Below are positions 16,573 to 24,646 of a DNA stretch of 34,033 bases, piece after piece (the stretch's first letter is position 1; each line of letters starts with the position of its first letter). Source of the stretch: Nocardioides flavus (ex Wang et al. 2016) (GTDB lineage Bacteria > Actinomycetota > Actinomycetes > Propionibacteriales > Nocardioidaceae); NCBI RefSeq assembly GCF_014653115.1, contig NZ_BNAD01000023.1:1-34033 (forward strand). The letters run 5' to 3'. Under the pieces are notes generated by a model. The model was not told the DNA's origin. It saw only the letters and a list, made by a program, of their open reading frames with translations, and searched no databases. The position numbers and the translations under genes were made by a program.

Positions 16573-17859
16573 ATGACGACTCCCGAGACCTCCTCGTCCC
16601 GCCCCTCGTGCGGGTGCCCCGACTACGACCGGGCGCGGCTGGCGCTGAGCCGCCGCCGGCTCGTCGGCTCCGCCCTGGCCGGTGGGGCCGTCGCGCTCGG
16701 CCCCTCGCTGGCCGGCGGCCCCGGGGCGTACGCCGTGACGGGCCGCACCGCGAACGCCCTCGCCGTCCCCGGCGGCTCCGTGCTGGTGCTCCTGTCGCTG
16801 CGCGGCGCCGCCGACGGACTGTCCCTCGTCGTCCCCCACGCAGACCCCGTCTACTACGCGGCCCGCCCGCGGCTCGCGATCCCGGCCACCTCGCTGGTCG
16901 CGGCAGACGCCATGTTCGGCCTGCACCCGGCCCTCGCGCCGCTGCTGCCGATGTGGGAGAGCGGCAGGCTGGCCGCGGTCCACGCCACCGGGATGGCGAC
17001 CCCCAACCGCTCCCACTTCGCGGCGATGGAGGCCATCGAGGACGCCGCGCCCGGCTCCGCCGAGCGCACCGGCTGGCTCAACCGCCTCCTCGGCGAGCTG
17101 CCCGGAGCCTCACCGCTGCAGGGCACGGCGATGGGCAACCAGGTGCCGACCTCGCTGTACGGCTCCCAGCCGGCGTTCGTCGTCGGCCGCGTCGACAACG
17201 CCAAGGTCGCCGGAACGGACGAGGACGGGCGCCGGCTCGCCTCCCTCACGCACGCGTGGGCCGGGCGCGGTGCGATGAGCCGGGCGATGCGGGACGCGCT
17301 CTCCGGCGCGGAGGCCTTCGGCGTCGCACGCGGGGTGGCGGCAGGGGCGCCCACCCCGGCCTACCCGGGCACCGGCCTGGGCAAGGCGCTCTCCGACGTC
17401 TCGCGGATCGTGCGCGCGGGCGTGGGTGCCGAGGTGATCACCGTCGACCAGGGCGACTGGGACATGCACACCGACGCGGGCACCCTCGAGTGGGGCGACA
17501 TGAAGCGCAACGCCGGCGACCTCGCGAGCTCGGTCGCGGCATTCTTCGCCGACCTCGGGCCGGCCGCCGACCGCGTCACGCTCGTGACCCTCAGCGAGTT
17601 CGGCCGGCGGGTCAAGGAGAACGACGACTACGGCACCGACCACGGCTTCGGCAACGTCATGTTCGTCGCCGGGGCGGGCGTCCGGGGCGGGCGCTACTAC
17701 GGGTCCTGGCCCGGGCTGCAGGACACTCTTGACGGCGACCTGCTGGTCACGACCGACTACCGCAGCGTGCTGACCGAGGTCGTCACGAAGCGGTTCGGCG
17801 TCTCGGTGGCGCAGGTCTTCCCGGGGTTCACCCCGCAACCCGTCGGCGTGATGGCCTGA
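16573..17859 (+). CDS. DUF1501 protein with Tat signal
   Basis: The 428-residue protein begins with a polar region, then SRRRLVG and a hydrophobic Ala/Gly stretch to about residue 50, which is a twin-arginine export signal. The mature part matches DUF1501 (a sulfatase-like/alkaline-phosphatase-related fold). It includes LRGAADGLSLVVPHADP, PNRSHFAAMEAIE, DQGDWDMHTD and LSEFGRRVKENDDYGTDHGFGN, a set of His and Asp residues that could bind metal. It is translated right after the DUF1800 gene. The pair probably acts outside the cell after folding in the cytoplasm. Substrate unknown. Confidence 0.88.
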   Translation: MTTPETSSSRPSCGCPDYDRARLALSRRRLVGSALAGGAVALGPSLAGGPGAYAVTGRTANALAVPGGSVLVLLSLRGAADGLSLVVPHADPVYYAARPRLAIPATSLVAADAMFGLHPALAPLLPMWESGRLAAVHATGMATPNRSHFAAMEAIEDAAPGSAERTGWLNRLLGELPGASPLQGTAMGNQVPTSLYGSQPAFVVGRVDNAKVAGTDEDGRRLASLTHAWAGRGAMSRAMRDALSGAEAFGVARGVAAGAPTPAYPGTGLGKALSDVSRIVRAGVGAEVITVDQGDWDMHTDAGTLEWGDMKRNAGDLASSVAAFFADLGPAADRVTLVTLSEFGRRVKENDDYGTDHGFGNVMFVAGAGVRGGRYYGSWPGLQDTLDGDLLVTTDYRSVLTEVVTKRFGVSVAQVFPGFTPQPVGVMA

Positions 17860-17899
17860 GGGGCGACACCCTCCCCGCCGCGGTGCCATGCTCGGGGGC

Positions 17900-18652
17900 A
17901 TGACCCAGGACCGTCCCGCTCCCCCGTCGTACGACCCGCTCCCGGAGGACTGGGACAGCGCCCTCTTCGTCGTCGCCCACCCCGACGACATCGAGTACGG
18001 CGCGGCCGCCGCGGTGGCCCGGTGGACCGGGCAGGGCAAGCGCGTCGTCTACTGCATGGTGACCAGCGGCGAGGCCGGGATCGACGGGCTCCACCCCCGG
18101 GAGAGCGGGCCGCTGCGCGAGGCCGAGGAGGTGGCGTCCGCAGCCGCCGTCGGCGTCGACGAGGTGCTCTTCCTCCGGCTGCCCGACGGGATCCTGGAGT
18201 ACGGCGTGGATCTGCGGCGGGCCATCGCCCGGGTCGTGCGAGAGCAGCGACCGGACGTCGCGCTCACCATCAACTTCCGCGAGACCTTCGGCGGGACCAA
18301 CCTCAACCAGGCCGACCACATCGCCGTCGGCAGGGCGCTGCTCGACGCCGTGCGGGACGCCGGCAACCGGTGGGTCTTCCCCGAGCAGCTCGTCGACGGC
18401 CTCGAGCCGTGGGGCGGCGTACGTGCGGCGTGGGCCGGCGGCTCACCGCAGGCGGCGCACGCCGTCGACGTCACCGACACCTTCGACGCGGGAGTCGCTT
18501 CCCTGAAGGAGCACCGGGCCTACATCGAGGGACTCGGCTGGGAGGGCTGGGACCCCGAGGAGTTCCTCGACGGCATCCTCCGCGGCGGCGGCCAGGGCCT
18601 GGGCGTCACCCACGCGGCGACCTTCGAGGTCTTCCCGCTCGGCTGGGGCTGA
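17900..18652 (+). CDS. PIG-L family deacetylase
   Basis: The protein of about 250 residues belongs to the GlcNAc-PI de-N-acetylase/LmbE family. These are zinc hydrolases that remove acetyl groups from GlcNAc-type substrates, as in mycothiol (MshB, Mca) synthesis. The zinc motif AHPDD lies near residue 30 and the later His in NQADHIAVG. It is unlikely to be MshB itself, since the flanking sequence motifs differ; it could be a general sugar or conjugate deacetylase. ATG codons at 17888 and 17900 are both possible. The second is preferred because CATGCT lies 7 nt upstream as a -10 for a leaderless message. It follows the DUF1501 gene by 40 bp. Confidence 0.85.
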   Translation: MTQDRPAPPSYDPLPEDWDSALFVVAHPDDIEYGAAAAVARWTGQGKRVVYCMVTSGEAGIDGLHPRESGPLREAEEVASAAAVGVDEVLFLRLPDGILEYGVDLRRAIARVVREQRPDVALTINFRETFGGTNLNQADHIAVGRALLDAVRDAGNRWVFPEQLVDGLEPWGGVRAAWAGGSPQAAHAVDVTDTFDAGVASLKEHRAYIEGLGWEGWDPEEFLDGILRGGGQGLGVTHAATFEVFPLGWG

Positions 18653-18655
18653 GGC

Positions 18656-19360
18656 TCACCCGCCCGGCTGCTCGGCCGGCTCGGGGAGGACGCCGGTGTC
18701 GACCACGTGCCGGGCCACGGCGAACAGCTTGATGTTCTGCTGCGACGAGAGCCTCTTGAGCACCCCGAACGCCTGCTCCGAGGAGAGCGCGAACCGCTCC
18801 CGCAGGATCCCGGTGGCCTCGCCGATCAGCTGGCGGCTGGCCAGGGCGGTGTGCATCTGGTCCTGCTTGACGGTGGCGCTGAGCGCGACGGCGGCGTGCG
18901 CTGCCACGACGAGGCCGTCGAGCTGGTCCTCGTGGTCGAAGGCCCCGGTCTCGTAGGCGTAGAGGTTCAGCAGGCCGAGGCTCTCGCCCTCGACGAACAG
19001 CCGGAACCCGAGGTAGGACCGGAACCCCGTCTCCTCGACGACCCGGGCCGACCAGCGGGGCCACTGGCTGTCCCTGCCGAGGTCGGAGGCCGAGATGACG
19101 TCCGGCGTCGCGGCGCCACTCATGGCAGGGCCCTCGCAGAGCTCGTGCTGCAGGTCGTCCATCGCCTGCACGGAGTCGTGGGTGTGTGCGCACGTGTCGT
19201 CGCGCCCGGGACGCAGCACGCAGACGCCGGCGACGTCGCACGGGCCGATCAGCTCGACGGCGACCGCGGCGACGCGCTCCAGCGTCTCGCTCGGGTGGCG
19301 CGTGCCGGACATCCCGCGCGCTGCGTCGGCGAGCCGCCTCCCGAACTCGTGACGTTCCAT
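18656..19360 (-). CDS. GAF-ANTAR transcription antitermination regulator
   Basis: The 234-residue protein has an N-terminal GAF domain at about 20-165, which binds small ligands or senses redox state. A C-terminal ANTAR domain follows at about 170-220 (QLIGEATGILRERFALSSEQAFGVLKRL and following). ANTAR domains bind paired RNA hairpins and prevent termination of target transcripts. The ATG at 19358-19360 has GGAGGGAAGG upstream with about 7 nt spacing. The gene is convergent with the PIG-L gene, with only 3 bp between stops. Two strong hairpins lie in its own upstream region (19445-19509). Confidence 0.92.
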   Translation of the reverse strand: MERHEFGRRLADAARGMSGTRHPSETLERVAAVAVELIGPCDVAGVCVLRPGRDDTCAHTHDSVQAMDDLQHELCEGPAMSGAATPDVISASDLGRDSQWPRWSARVVEETGFRSYLGFRLFVEGESLGLLNLYAYETGAFDHEDQLDGLVVAAHAAVALSATVKQDQMHTALASRQLIGEATGILRERFALSSEQAFGVLKRLSSQQNIKLFAVARHVVDTGVLPEPAEQPGG

Positions 19361-19444
19361 CGTGGAGCCTTCCCTCCGGTGGTCGACCCCGCCCGCATCG
19401 TGTAGACGCGACCCACGCGTCGGAGGGGCCGGACGTGACGGCGG

Positions 19445-19509
19445 CCCGGGTGGCCGCTTCTTGACCACCCGGGCCTGGGCCCCTGTGAAGTCGCGACGTC
19501 GCAGGGGCC
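19445..19509. other. Two adjacent perfect hairpins upstream of the ANTAR gene
   Basis: Hairpin one pairs CCCGGGTGG (19445-19453) with CCACCCGGG (19465-19473), 9 bp around an 11-nt loop. Hairpin two pairs GGCCCCTG (19478-19485) with CAGGGGCC (19502-19509), 8 bp around a 16-nt loop that itself holds GTCGCGAC. They are 4 bp apart. They occupy the 286-bp gap between the ANTAR gene and tRNA-Asn, which has no coding sequence. They could be leader structures, terminators or protein sites. Confidence 0.5.
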
Positions 19510-19606
19510 TGACCTGCAGTACCCGGATGGCGCCACACGATCCGCGCAGGACCCAACGGGGTGGGGTGGGCTGGATGACCCCGGAGGCCGGGCCGGACGA
19601 AAGAAC

Positions 19607-19642
19607 AGAGCCGCCCCCGACCCACAGGTCGGAGGCGGCTCT
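19607..19642 (-). terminator. Rho-independent terminator after tRNA-Asn
   Basis: On the minus strand a 16-bp stem with one mismatch (arms 19627-19642 and 19607-19622, 4-nt loop) is followed by GTTCTTTCG. It starts 5 bp after the tRNA-Asn gene and should end that transcript. Confidence 0.85.
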
Positions 19643-19646
19643 TCCG

Positions 19647-19719
19647 CTCCCCCGGTTGGACTCGAACCAACAACCCTCCGGTTAACAGCCGAATGCTCTG
19701 CCAGTTGAGCTACAGGGGA
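19647..19719 (-). tRNA. tRNA-Asn (GUU)
   Basis: The minus strand gives a complete 73-nt cloverleaf. The acceptor UCCCCUG pairs with CGGGGGA, the D arm is GCTCAACTGGCAGAGC, the anticodon loop CTGTTAA carries GUU, the T arm is GTTGGTTCGAGTCCAAC and the discriminator is G, as expected for Asn. CCA is not encoded. A likely promoter lies just upstream: TTCACC (19765-19770) and TAGTGT (19741-19746, minus strand) with an 18-bp spacer. Confidence 0.96.
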
Positions 19720-19740
19720 TCGCTTGTGCAGCGAGGCGCA

Positions 19741-19770
19741 ACACTAGCAAGGGGCCTCGCGACAGGTGAA
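19741..19770 (-). promoter_or_regulatory. Putative tRNA-Asn promoter
   Basis: Minus-strand TTCACC and TAGTGT are separated by 18 bp and end 21 bp before the tRNA. They lie in the 52-bp gap after the gene at 19772, whose transcript could also read into the tRNA. Confidence 0.5.
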
Positions 19771-19771
19771 A

Positions 19772-20278
19772 TCAGGGCATGCCGACGTCGCGGCGGGCCA
19801 GGTCGAGCGCCTCGCGGGCCGCCGAGCGGACGGCCGGGTCGGCCGGGTCGACCCCCTCGTCGTACTCGTAGACCCAGTGCACCGAGCCGGCACCGGCAGG
19901 GGCCCGGCGAGCGATGACCCGCAGCCCGCGGCGGCGACCGACCTCCACGTGGCGCTGCAGGACGATGCTCGCGGTCACCCGCTCGTGGACCAGCTCCAGC
20001 AGGCGACCGGGCTCGGCCAGCGTGACGATGTGCACCGGCCGCTGCTCACCCCACGTCCCGACCTCGGAGAGCCGGAAGGAGTCGGTGTCGCGGTCCCAGC
20101 CGGCCGCCTCCACCTGCTCCCACGGCACGCGGCGGGTCTCACCGTCGCGGACGAGGTAGAACGCGTCGCGGGTGCCGGCGAGGACGGTGCCGTCGGTCGC
20201 GGTCGCCGAGGCCAGCACCCGCTCGCCCGCGCCCACGTCGACGGCGGGGGTGGGCGTACGTCGCCACAGCGGGCTCAC
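19772..20278 (-). CDS. Conserved hypothetical protein coupled to dnaG
   Basis: The 168-residue soluble protein is mostly beta-strand by eye in the first two-thirds (VLASATATDGTVLAGTRDAFYLV, then RRVPWEQVEAAGWDRDTDSFRLSEVG), with a helical Ala/Arg-rich C-terminus. It has no signal peptide and no catalytic motif I can name. Proteins of this type sit next to dnaG in related actinobacteria as far as I recall, but no function is established. The GTG start overlaps the dnaG stop by 4 bp (GTGA), so it is translated together with primase. Confidence 0.8.
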   Translation of the reverse strand: MSPLWRRTPTPAVDVGAGERVLASATATDGTVLAGTRDAFYLVRDGETRRVPWEQVEAAGWDRDTDSFRLSEVGTWGEQRPVHIVTLAEPGRLLELVHERVTASIVLQRHVEVGRRRGLRVIARRAPAGAGSVHWVYEYDEGVDPADPAVRSAAREALDLARRDVGMP

Positions 20279-22176
20279 GACTGCGCCCCCGACAGGCCCA
20301 CGGCGCCGTCGCGCAGCTTGCGGCGGTGCTGCTCGAGCATGACGAGCTCGCCGAACATGCGGTTGTACTCGAGGGCCTGGTCGACCGGGTTGGTGCGCTG
20401 CAGGCGGGCCTTGACGTCGGCGATGCGGCGGGACGTGGTGAGCTCCTGGAGGCGGTAGACGTAGGCGACGGCGAAGGTCGGGTGGGGGTCGGACGTGCCA
20501 CGGACCGGCTCGACCCCGAGCTCGGTGACGGCGGCGCCCACGGCGGGGTCGGTGGCGGCCGCGCGCACGCGGTTGGCCCAGCCGGCGTCGTCGACACCGC
20601 TCACGGGCCCGCCGGCGGCGGTCACGGCTTCCCAGACGCCCTGGAACGTGGGATGGGTGAAGTCGGCCGCGGTGACGTGCGTGGTCGTACGCCCCACGCC
20701 GGCGGGGTGCTGGATGACCAGCTTGAGCAGCTCGCGCTCGATCTGGAAGCGCGGGTCGGACAGGCTGGGCAGCGCTGGCCTGGCAGGCTCGGGTGCCTCC
20801 GGCCGCTCGGTCGCGCGGGCCGGGCGCCGCTCGTCGGGGCGGGCCGGTCGCGCGGCTGCCCGGCGCACCTCCTCGCGCACCTGGTCGAGGTCGACCCCGA
20901 CCATGTGCGCCAGCTCGCGCGAGAAGGTCTCGACCTTCGTGCGGTCGCGGATGCTGGCCACCAGCCCGGCGGCGTCACGCAGGGCGTCGACCCGACCGTC
21001 CGCGCGGTCGAGGTCGTAACGGGTGAGGATGTTGTCGAGGGCGAACCGGTAGAGCGGTTGGCGGCTCGCCACGAGCTCCCGGACCGCCTCGTCGCCGCTC
21101 CTGAGGCGCAGGTCGCAGGGGTCCATCCCCTCGGGGGCGACGGCGACGTAGGTCTGGGACGCGAAGACCTGGTCGCTCTCCAGCACCTTCATCGCGGCCT
21201 TCTGGCCGGCGGAGTCGCCGTCGAAGGTGAAGATCACCTCGCCGCTCGTCGTGCCGTGGTCGCCGAGGAAGCGACGCAGGACGCGGGCGTGGTCGGTGCC
21301 GAACGCGGTGCCGCACGAGGCGACGGCGGTCGTGACACCGGCGAGGTGGCAGGCCATCACGTCGGTGTAGCCCTCGACGACGACGGCCTGCTGGCTGTCC
21401 TTCATCGCGGTGCGGGCCAGGTCGATCCCGTAGAGCACCTGGCTCTTCTTGTAGATCGCGGTCTCGGAGGTGTTGAGGTACTTGGCCTCGATGCGGTCGT
21501 CGTCGAAGATCCGGCGCGCGCCGAACCCGATGGTGTCGCCGTTGGCCTCGCGGATCGGCCAGACGAGGCGCCCGCGGAAGCGGTCGTAGTGCGACCGGCC
21601 GTGCGCCACGAGCCCGGCGGCGACCGACTCCTCGTCGGTGAACCGGCGACCGCGCAGGTGCCGGACGAGGGCCTCGCCGTCGCGCGGGGCGAACCCGACG
21701 CCGAACATGGTCGCGGCCGCCTGGTCGAAGCCCCGCTCGTGGAGGAACTGGCGTGCCACGACGGCATCCGGCCCGGCCAGCTGCTCGGCGTAGAACTCCT
21801 GGGCGACCTTGTGCGCCTCGATGAGCCGGCCACGAGCGGGTCCGCGCGGGCGTACGGGCTCGTCGTCGCCGTCCTCGCGGCGCAGCTGCACGCCGAACTT
21901 CTCCGCGAGCCGCTCGACGGCCTCGGTGAAGGTGAGGGCGTCGACCTTCATCAGGAACGAGATGACGTCGCCGCCCTCGCCGCAGCCGAAGCAGTGGAAG
22001 AACTGACGGGCGGGGTTGACGTTGAACGAGGGGGTCTTCTCGTCGTGGAACGGGCAGAGGCCCTTCAACGACCCACCACCGGCGCGCTTGAGCGTGACGT
22101 AGCCGGAGACCACGTCGTCGATCCGCGCCTTCTCGCGCACCTCGGCGATGTCGTCGTCGCGAATCCGGCCTGCCAC
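20275..22176 (-). CDS. dnaG: DNA primase
   Basis: The 633-residue primase makes RNA primers at the replication fork. The N-terminal zinc-binding domain has C41PFH44 and C62FGC65. The catalytic core includes the TOPRIM segments VVVEGYTDVMACHLAG and FTFDGDSAGQKA. The C-terminal third is the helicase-binding domain, which includes the EYNRMFGELVMLEQHRRKL region. Length is normal for actinobacteria. The GTG at 22174-22176 gives the family N-terminus MAGRIRDDDI. TAGACT stands exactly 7 nt upstream as a -10, so the mRNA is probably leaderless; there is no ribosome site. Confidence 0.96.
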   Translation of the reverse strand: MAGRIRDDDIAEVREKARIDDVVSGYVTLKRAGGGSLKGLCPFHDEKTPSFNVNPARQFFHCFGCGEGGDVISFLMKVDALTFTEAVERLAEKFGVQLRREDGDDEPVRPRGPARGRLIEAHKVAQEFYAEQLAGPDAVVARQFLHERGFDQAAATMFGVGFAPRDGEALVRHLRGRRFTDEESVAAGLVAHGRSHYDRFRGRLVWPIREANGDTIGFGARRIFDDDRIEAKYLNTSETAIYKKSQVLYGIDLARTAMKDSQQAVVVEGYTDVMACHLAGVTTAVASCGTAFGTDHARVLRRFLGDHGTTSGEVIFTFDGDSAGQKAAMKVLESDQVFASQTYVAVAPEGMDPCDLRLRSGDEAVRELVASRQPLYRFALDNILTRYDLDRADGRVDALRDAAGLVASIRDRTKVETFSRELAHMVGVDLDQVREEVRRAAARPARPDERRPARATERPEAPEPARPALPSLSDPRFQIERELLKLVIQHPAGVGRTTTHVTAADFTHPTFQGVWEAVTAAGGPVSGVDDAGWANRVRAAATDPAVGAAVTELGVEPVRGTSDPHPTFAVAYVYRLQELTTSRRIADVKARLQRTNPVDQALEYNRMFGELVMLEQHRRKLRDGAVGLSGAQS

Positions 22177-22283
22177 GCCGGGGAGTCTACGGGCGCCCGC
22201 CCACGGCCGGGCCCGGGAATCCACATCGCCGCCCCGACCACCCCTGCGGGTTGGCCGGGCTGGTGGCGGGGATGCGAGTTTGG

Positions 22284-22289
22284 CAGGGT
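22284..22289 (+). promoter_or_regulatory. -10 of the envelope operon (leaderless start)
   Basis: CAGGGT lies 6 nt before the ATG at 22296. It is preceded by TTTGG, the same TTTGGCAGG string seen ahead of the gene at 33531. It sets the start of the holin-like gene. Confidence 0.45.
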
Positions 22290-22295
22290 CGGAGC

Positions 22296-22703
22296 ATGAC
22301 CTCTCAGCACGGAGCGCCGGAGAGTCAGACTCTCGGAGCACTCGTCCACCAGCTGTCCCAGCAGATCCCCGAGCTCGTCCGCTCGGAGATCCGCCTCGCC
22401 CAGGCCGAGGTGGCCCAGAAGGGCAAGCACGTCGGCATCGGCGCCGGGATGTTCGGCGCCGCCGGACTGCTCGGGTTCCTCGCGCTCGGCTCGTTCACCG
22501 CGGCCGCGATCCTGGGGCTCGCCCTCCTCGTCGACGCCTGGGTGGCGGCGCTGCTCGTCGGAGTGGTGCTGCTCGGCGCGTCCGTCGCGGTCGGACTCCT
22601 CGGCAAGGAACAGGTCGGCGAGGCCACGCCCGCTGCGCCCGAACGTGCGATCCACGGCCTCAAGGAGGACGTGGCGACAGTGAAGGGAGACCACCGTGAC
22701 TGA
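22296..22703 (+). CDS. Holin-like membrane protein (DUF1469 family)
   Basis: The 135-residue protein has a polar N-terminal helix (SQQIPELVRSEIRLAQAEVAQKG), two membrane spans at about 50-72 and 80-105, and a short polar tail. This is the DUF1469/Holin_X (YqjE-like) pattern, a family of small membrane proteins often found with DUF3618 and YtxH proteins. Despite the name it is probably not a phage holin. Role unknown, perhaps envelope stress. An in-frame upstream start at 22251 is less likely because a -10 lies 6 nt before 22296. Confidence 0.8.
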   Translation: MTSQHGAPESQTLGALVHQLSQQIPELVRSEIRLAQAEVAQKGKHVGIGAGMFGAAGLLGFLALGSFTAAAILGLALLVDAWVAALLVGVVLLGASVAVGLLGKEQVGEATPAAPERAIHGLKEDVATVKGDHRD

Positions 22704-22950
22704 CCAGCACAAGACCCCGGAGGAGCTCGAGGCGGAGATCGCGCTCCAGCGCGAGCAGCTCGCGGGCACGGTCGACGCCCTCGCCGCCCGGCTCGACGTG
22801 AAGTCGCAGGCGCAGCAGAAGGTCGCCGCGCTCAAGGACTCCGCCACCACCGACGACGGCCGGCCGCGCAACGAGGTGCTGGCCGCCGCCGGGTCACTCG
22901 TCGCCATGGCCGTGGTGCTGCTGCTCTGGCGGCGCCGCGGCGACCGCTGA
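22696..22950 (+). CDS. DUF3618 small membrane protein
   Basis: The 84-residue protein fits DUF3618. An acidic start (TPEELEAEIALQREQLAGTVDALAARLD) is followed by a Lys/Gln-rich helix and a single C-terminal membrane span with an Arg tail (WRRRGDR). The GTG start overlaps the upstream gene by 8 bp, showing an operon. Function unknown; probably an anchored coiled-coil partner of its two neighbours. Confidence 0.88.
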   Translation: MTDQHKTPEELEAEIALQREQLAGTVDALAARLDVKSQAQQKVAALKDSATTDDGRPRNEVLAAAGSLVAMAVVLLLWRRRGDR

Positions 22951-22985
22951 ACCACCGCTCGAACCAACAGGGAAGGGAGACCCCC

Positions 22986-23327
22986 ATGAGGAAGCTCATG
23001 CTGCTCGTCGCCGGAGGTGTCGGGTACGTCCTCGGCACGCGCGCCGGACGCGAGCGCTACGAACAGATCAAGAAGACCGCGATGCGCGTCAAGGACGACC
23101 CGCGGGTCCAGGAGAAGGCCCACCAGGCGGCCGACGTGGTCAAGGAGACCGCCAAGGACAAGGGTCCGGTCGTGAAGGAGAAGGTCGCCGCCGCAGCCAG
23201 CACCGCGGCCGACAAGGTGACCCCGAACGGCCACCACCGCTCGGACACCGAGCACCTCGAGGACCAGCTGCACCCCGACAGCACCGCCCGGCAGGACAAC
23301 CCCTACCCGCAGGGCGACCTGCCCTAG
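22986..23327 (+). CDS. YtxH-like protein
   Basis: The 113-residue protein begins with one hydrophobic helix (LMLLVAGGVGYVLGTRAGRERYEQI), the hallmark of YtxH-like proteins. It continues as a long Lys/Ala-rich helix with LEA-like repeats (AADVVKETAKDKG, VVKEKVAAAAS) and ends in a polar, disordered tail. A purine-rich GGGAAGGGAGA sits before the ATG. It is the third gene of the envelope operon. Its TAG stop is interleaved with the stop of dgt on the other strand (CTAG at 23324-23327). Confidence 0.85.
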   Translation: MRKLMLLVAGGVGYVLGTRAGRERYEQIKKTAMRVKDDPRVQEKAHQAADVVKETAKDKGPVVKEKVAAAASTAADKVTPNGHHRSDTEHLEDQLHPDSTARQDNPYPQGDLP

Positions 23328-24589
23328 AGCCCCGCGTGGCGCGCGACGGCGCTGGCGTCGGTGAGTGACGCGACCTGGTCGATGATCACTCGCCGGCGCC
23401 CGGCGTCGTCGACGGCTGCGTCCCAGTCGCCGACGAAGACCGGGTCGAGCGCGTCGGCGCCCCGCGCCCAGAGTCGTTCGACGAGCTCGGCCACGAGCTG
23501 GCGCTGGCGGTCCATCAGGGCGACGCGGTCATCGGCCTGCATGACGTAGAGCGCCGCGATGCCCTTGAGCACGCCGATCTCCACCTCGGTGGCCGCGGGC
23601 ACCACCAGGTCCGCCCGGTGCCGCACCGGCGACTCACCACCGGTCGCGGCGAACGTCGCGTGCTGGACGCTTCCGCAGAACCGCCCGACGAGGTCGCTGG
23701 TGAGGTTCTTGATCGCGGCGAGCGCGCGCCGGCTCCCGTCGTACGGGGTGGTCGGCCAGCTCCCGACGGCGCGCAGGTCCGCGAGCGCGGCGTCGAGCGT
23801 CGCGTCGTCGACCTCGGGGAGGTACCACGAGCGGACGGTCTCCCAGAGCGCGTCACGGTCGAGGCGGGTGAGGTCGAGCCGGCCGGCGACGATCCCGTCC
23901 TCCACGTCGTGCACCGAGTAGGCCACGTCGTCGGCCAGGTCCATCACCTGGGCCTCGAGGCAACGCCGGCGGCCGGTGACGCCATCGCGGACCCAGTCGA
24001 AGACCGGTCGGTCGTCGTCGTAGACGCCGAACTTCACCACCACCCGCGGCGTGCCGTCGGCGTGGACGCCGTGCGGGCCGGACGCCTCGGAGCGAGCCCA
24101 CGGGTACTTGGTGCAGGCGTCGAGCGTGGCACGGGTGAGGTTGAGCCCGACCGACAGGCCCCGGTCGTCGAAGGTCTTCGACTCCAGCCGGGTGAGCAGA
24201 CGAAGCGTCTGCGCGTTGCCCTCGAAGCCTCCGCAGTCGGCGCTGAGGGCGGCGAGCGCCCGCTCGCCGTTGTGCCCGAACGGCGGGTGGCCCAGGTCGT
24301 GGGCCAGCGCCGCGGTCTCGGCGATGTCGGGATGGGTGCCGAGCGCCCGGGCGAGGTCGCGGGCGACCTGCGCCACCTCCAGGCTGTGCGTGAGCCGGTT
24401 GCGGACGAAGTCGTCGGTCTGCGGACCGACGACCTGCGTCTTGGCCGCGAGCCGGCGCGACGCGGCTGCGTGCACGACGCGCGCCCGGTCGCGCTCGAAG
24501 GCGAGGCGTACGGGCGCGTCGACGCGCTTGGGCGGCTCGGCGACGAACCGCTCGCGCGCCGCGTCGTCGTACAGGTCCTCGATGCTCAT
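23324..24589 (-). CDS. dgt: dGTP triphosphohydrolase-like protein
   Basis: The 421-residue HD-domain enzyme cleaves dGTP (or other dNTPs) to the nucleoside and tripolyphosphate. The N-terminal part shows RLTHSLEVAQVARDLARALG and then the HD motif LAHDLGHPPFGHNGE. A later Asp in MDLADDVAYSVHDVEDG completes the metal site. Length and motifs fit the actinobacterial deoxyguanosinetriphosphate triphosphohydrolase-like group. The ATG at 24587-24589 is preceded by TAGGCT 9 nt upstream, with no ribosome site, suggesting a leaderless or nearly leaderless message. Confidence 0.94.
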   Translation of the reverse strand: MSIEDLYDDAARERFVAEPPKRVDAPVRLAFERDRARVVHAAASRRLAAKTQVVGPQTDDFVRNRLTHSLEVAQVARDLARALGTHPDIAETAALAHDLGHPPFGHNGERALAALSADCGGFEGNAQTLRLLTRLESKTFDDRGLSVGLNLTRATLDACTKYPWARSEASGPHGVHADGTPRVVVKFGVYDDDRPVFDWVRDGVTGRRRCLEAQVMDLADDVAYSVHDVEDGIVAGRLDLTRLDRDALWETVRSWYLPEVDDATLDAALADLRAVGSWPTTPYDGSRRALAAIKNLTSDLVGRFCGSVQHATFAATGGESPVRHRADLVVPAATEVEIGVLKGIAALYVMQADDRVALMDRQRQLVAELVERLWARGADALDPVFVGDWDAAVDDAGRRRVIIDQVASLTDASAVARHAGL

Positions 24590-24646
24590 CGGCCGGTCAG
24601 CCTAGCGAGCACCGCCGACGTCGACGACGCGGCGTCCGCAAGCGCT

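Noticed and set aside
14016..16574. An 852-codon open frame on the minus strand extending the GNAT protein
   Set aside because: Its upstream two-thirds lie antisense to the well-supported DUF1800 gene and read as Arg/Gly/Val-rich filler; the GNAT similarity begins only near 14999.
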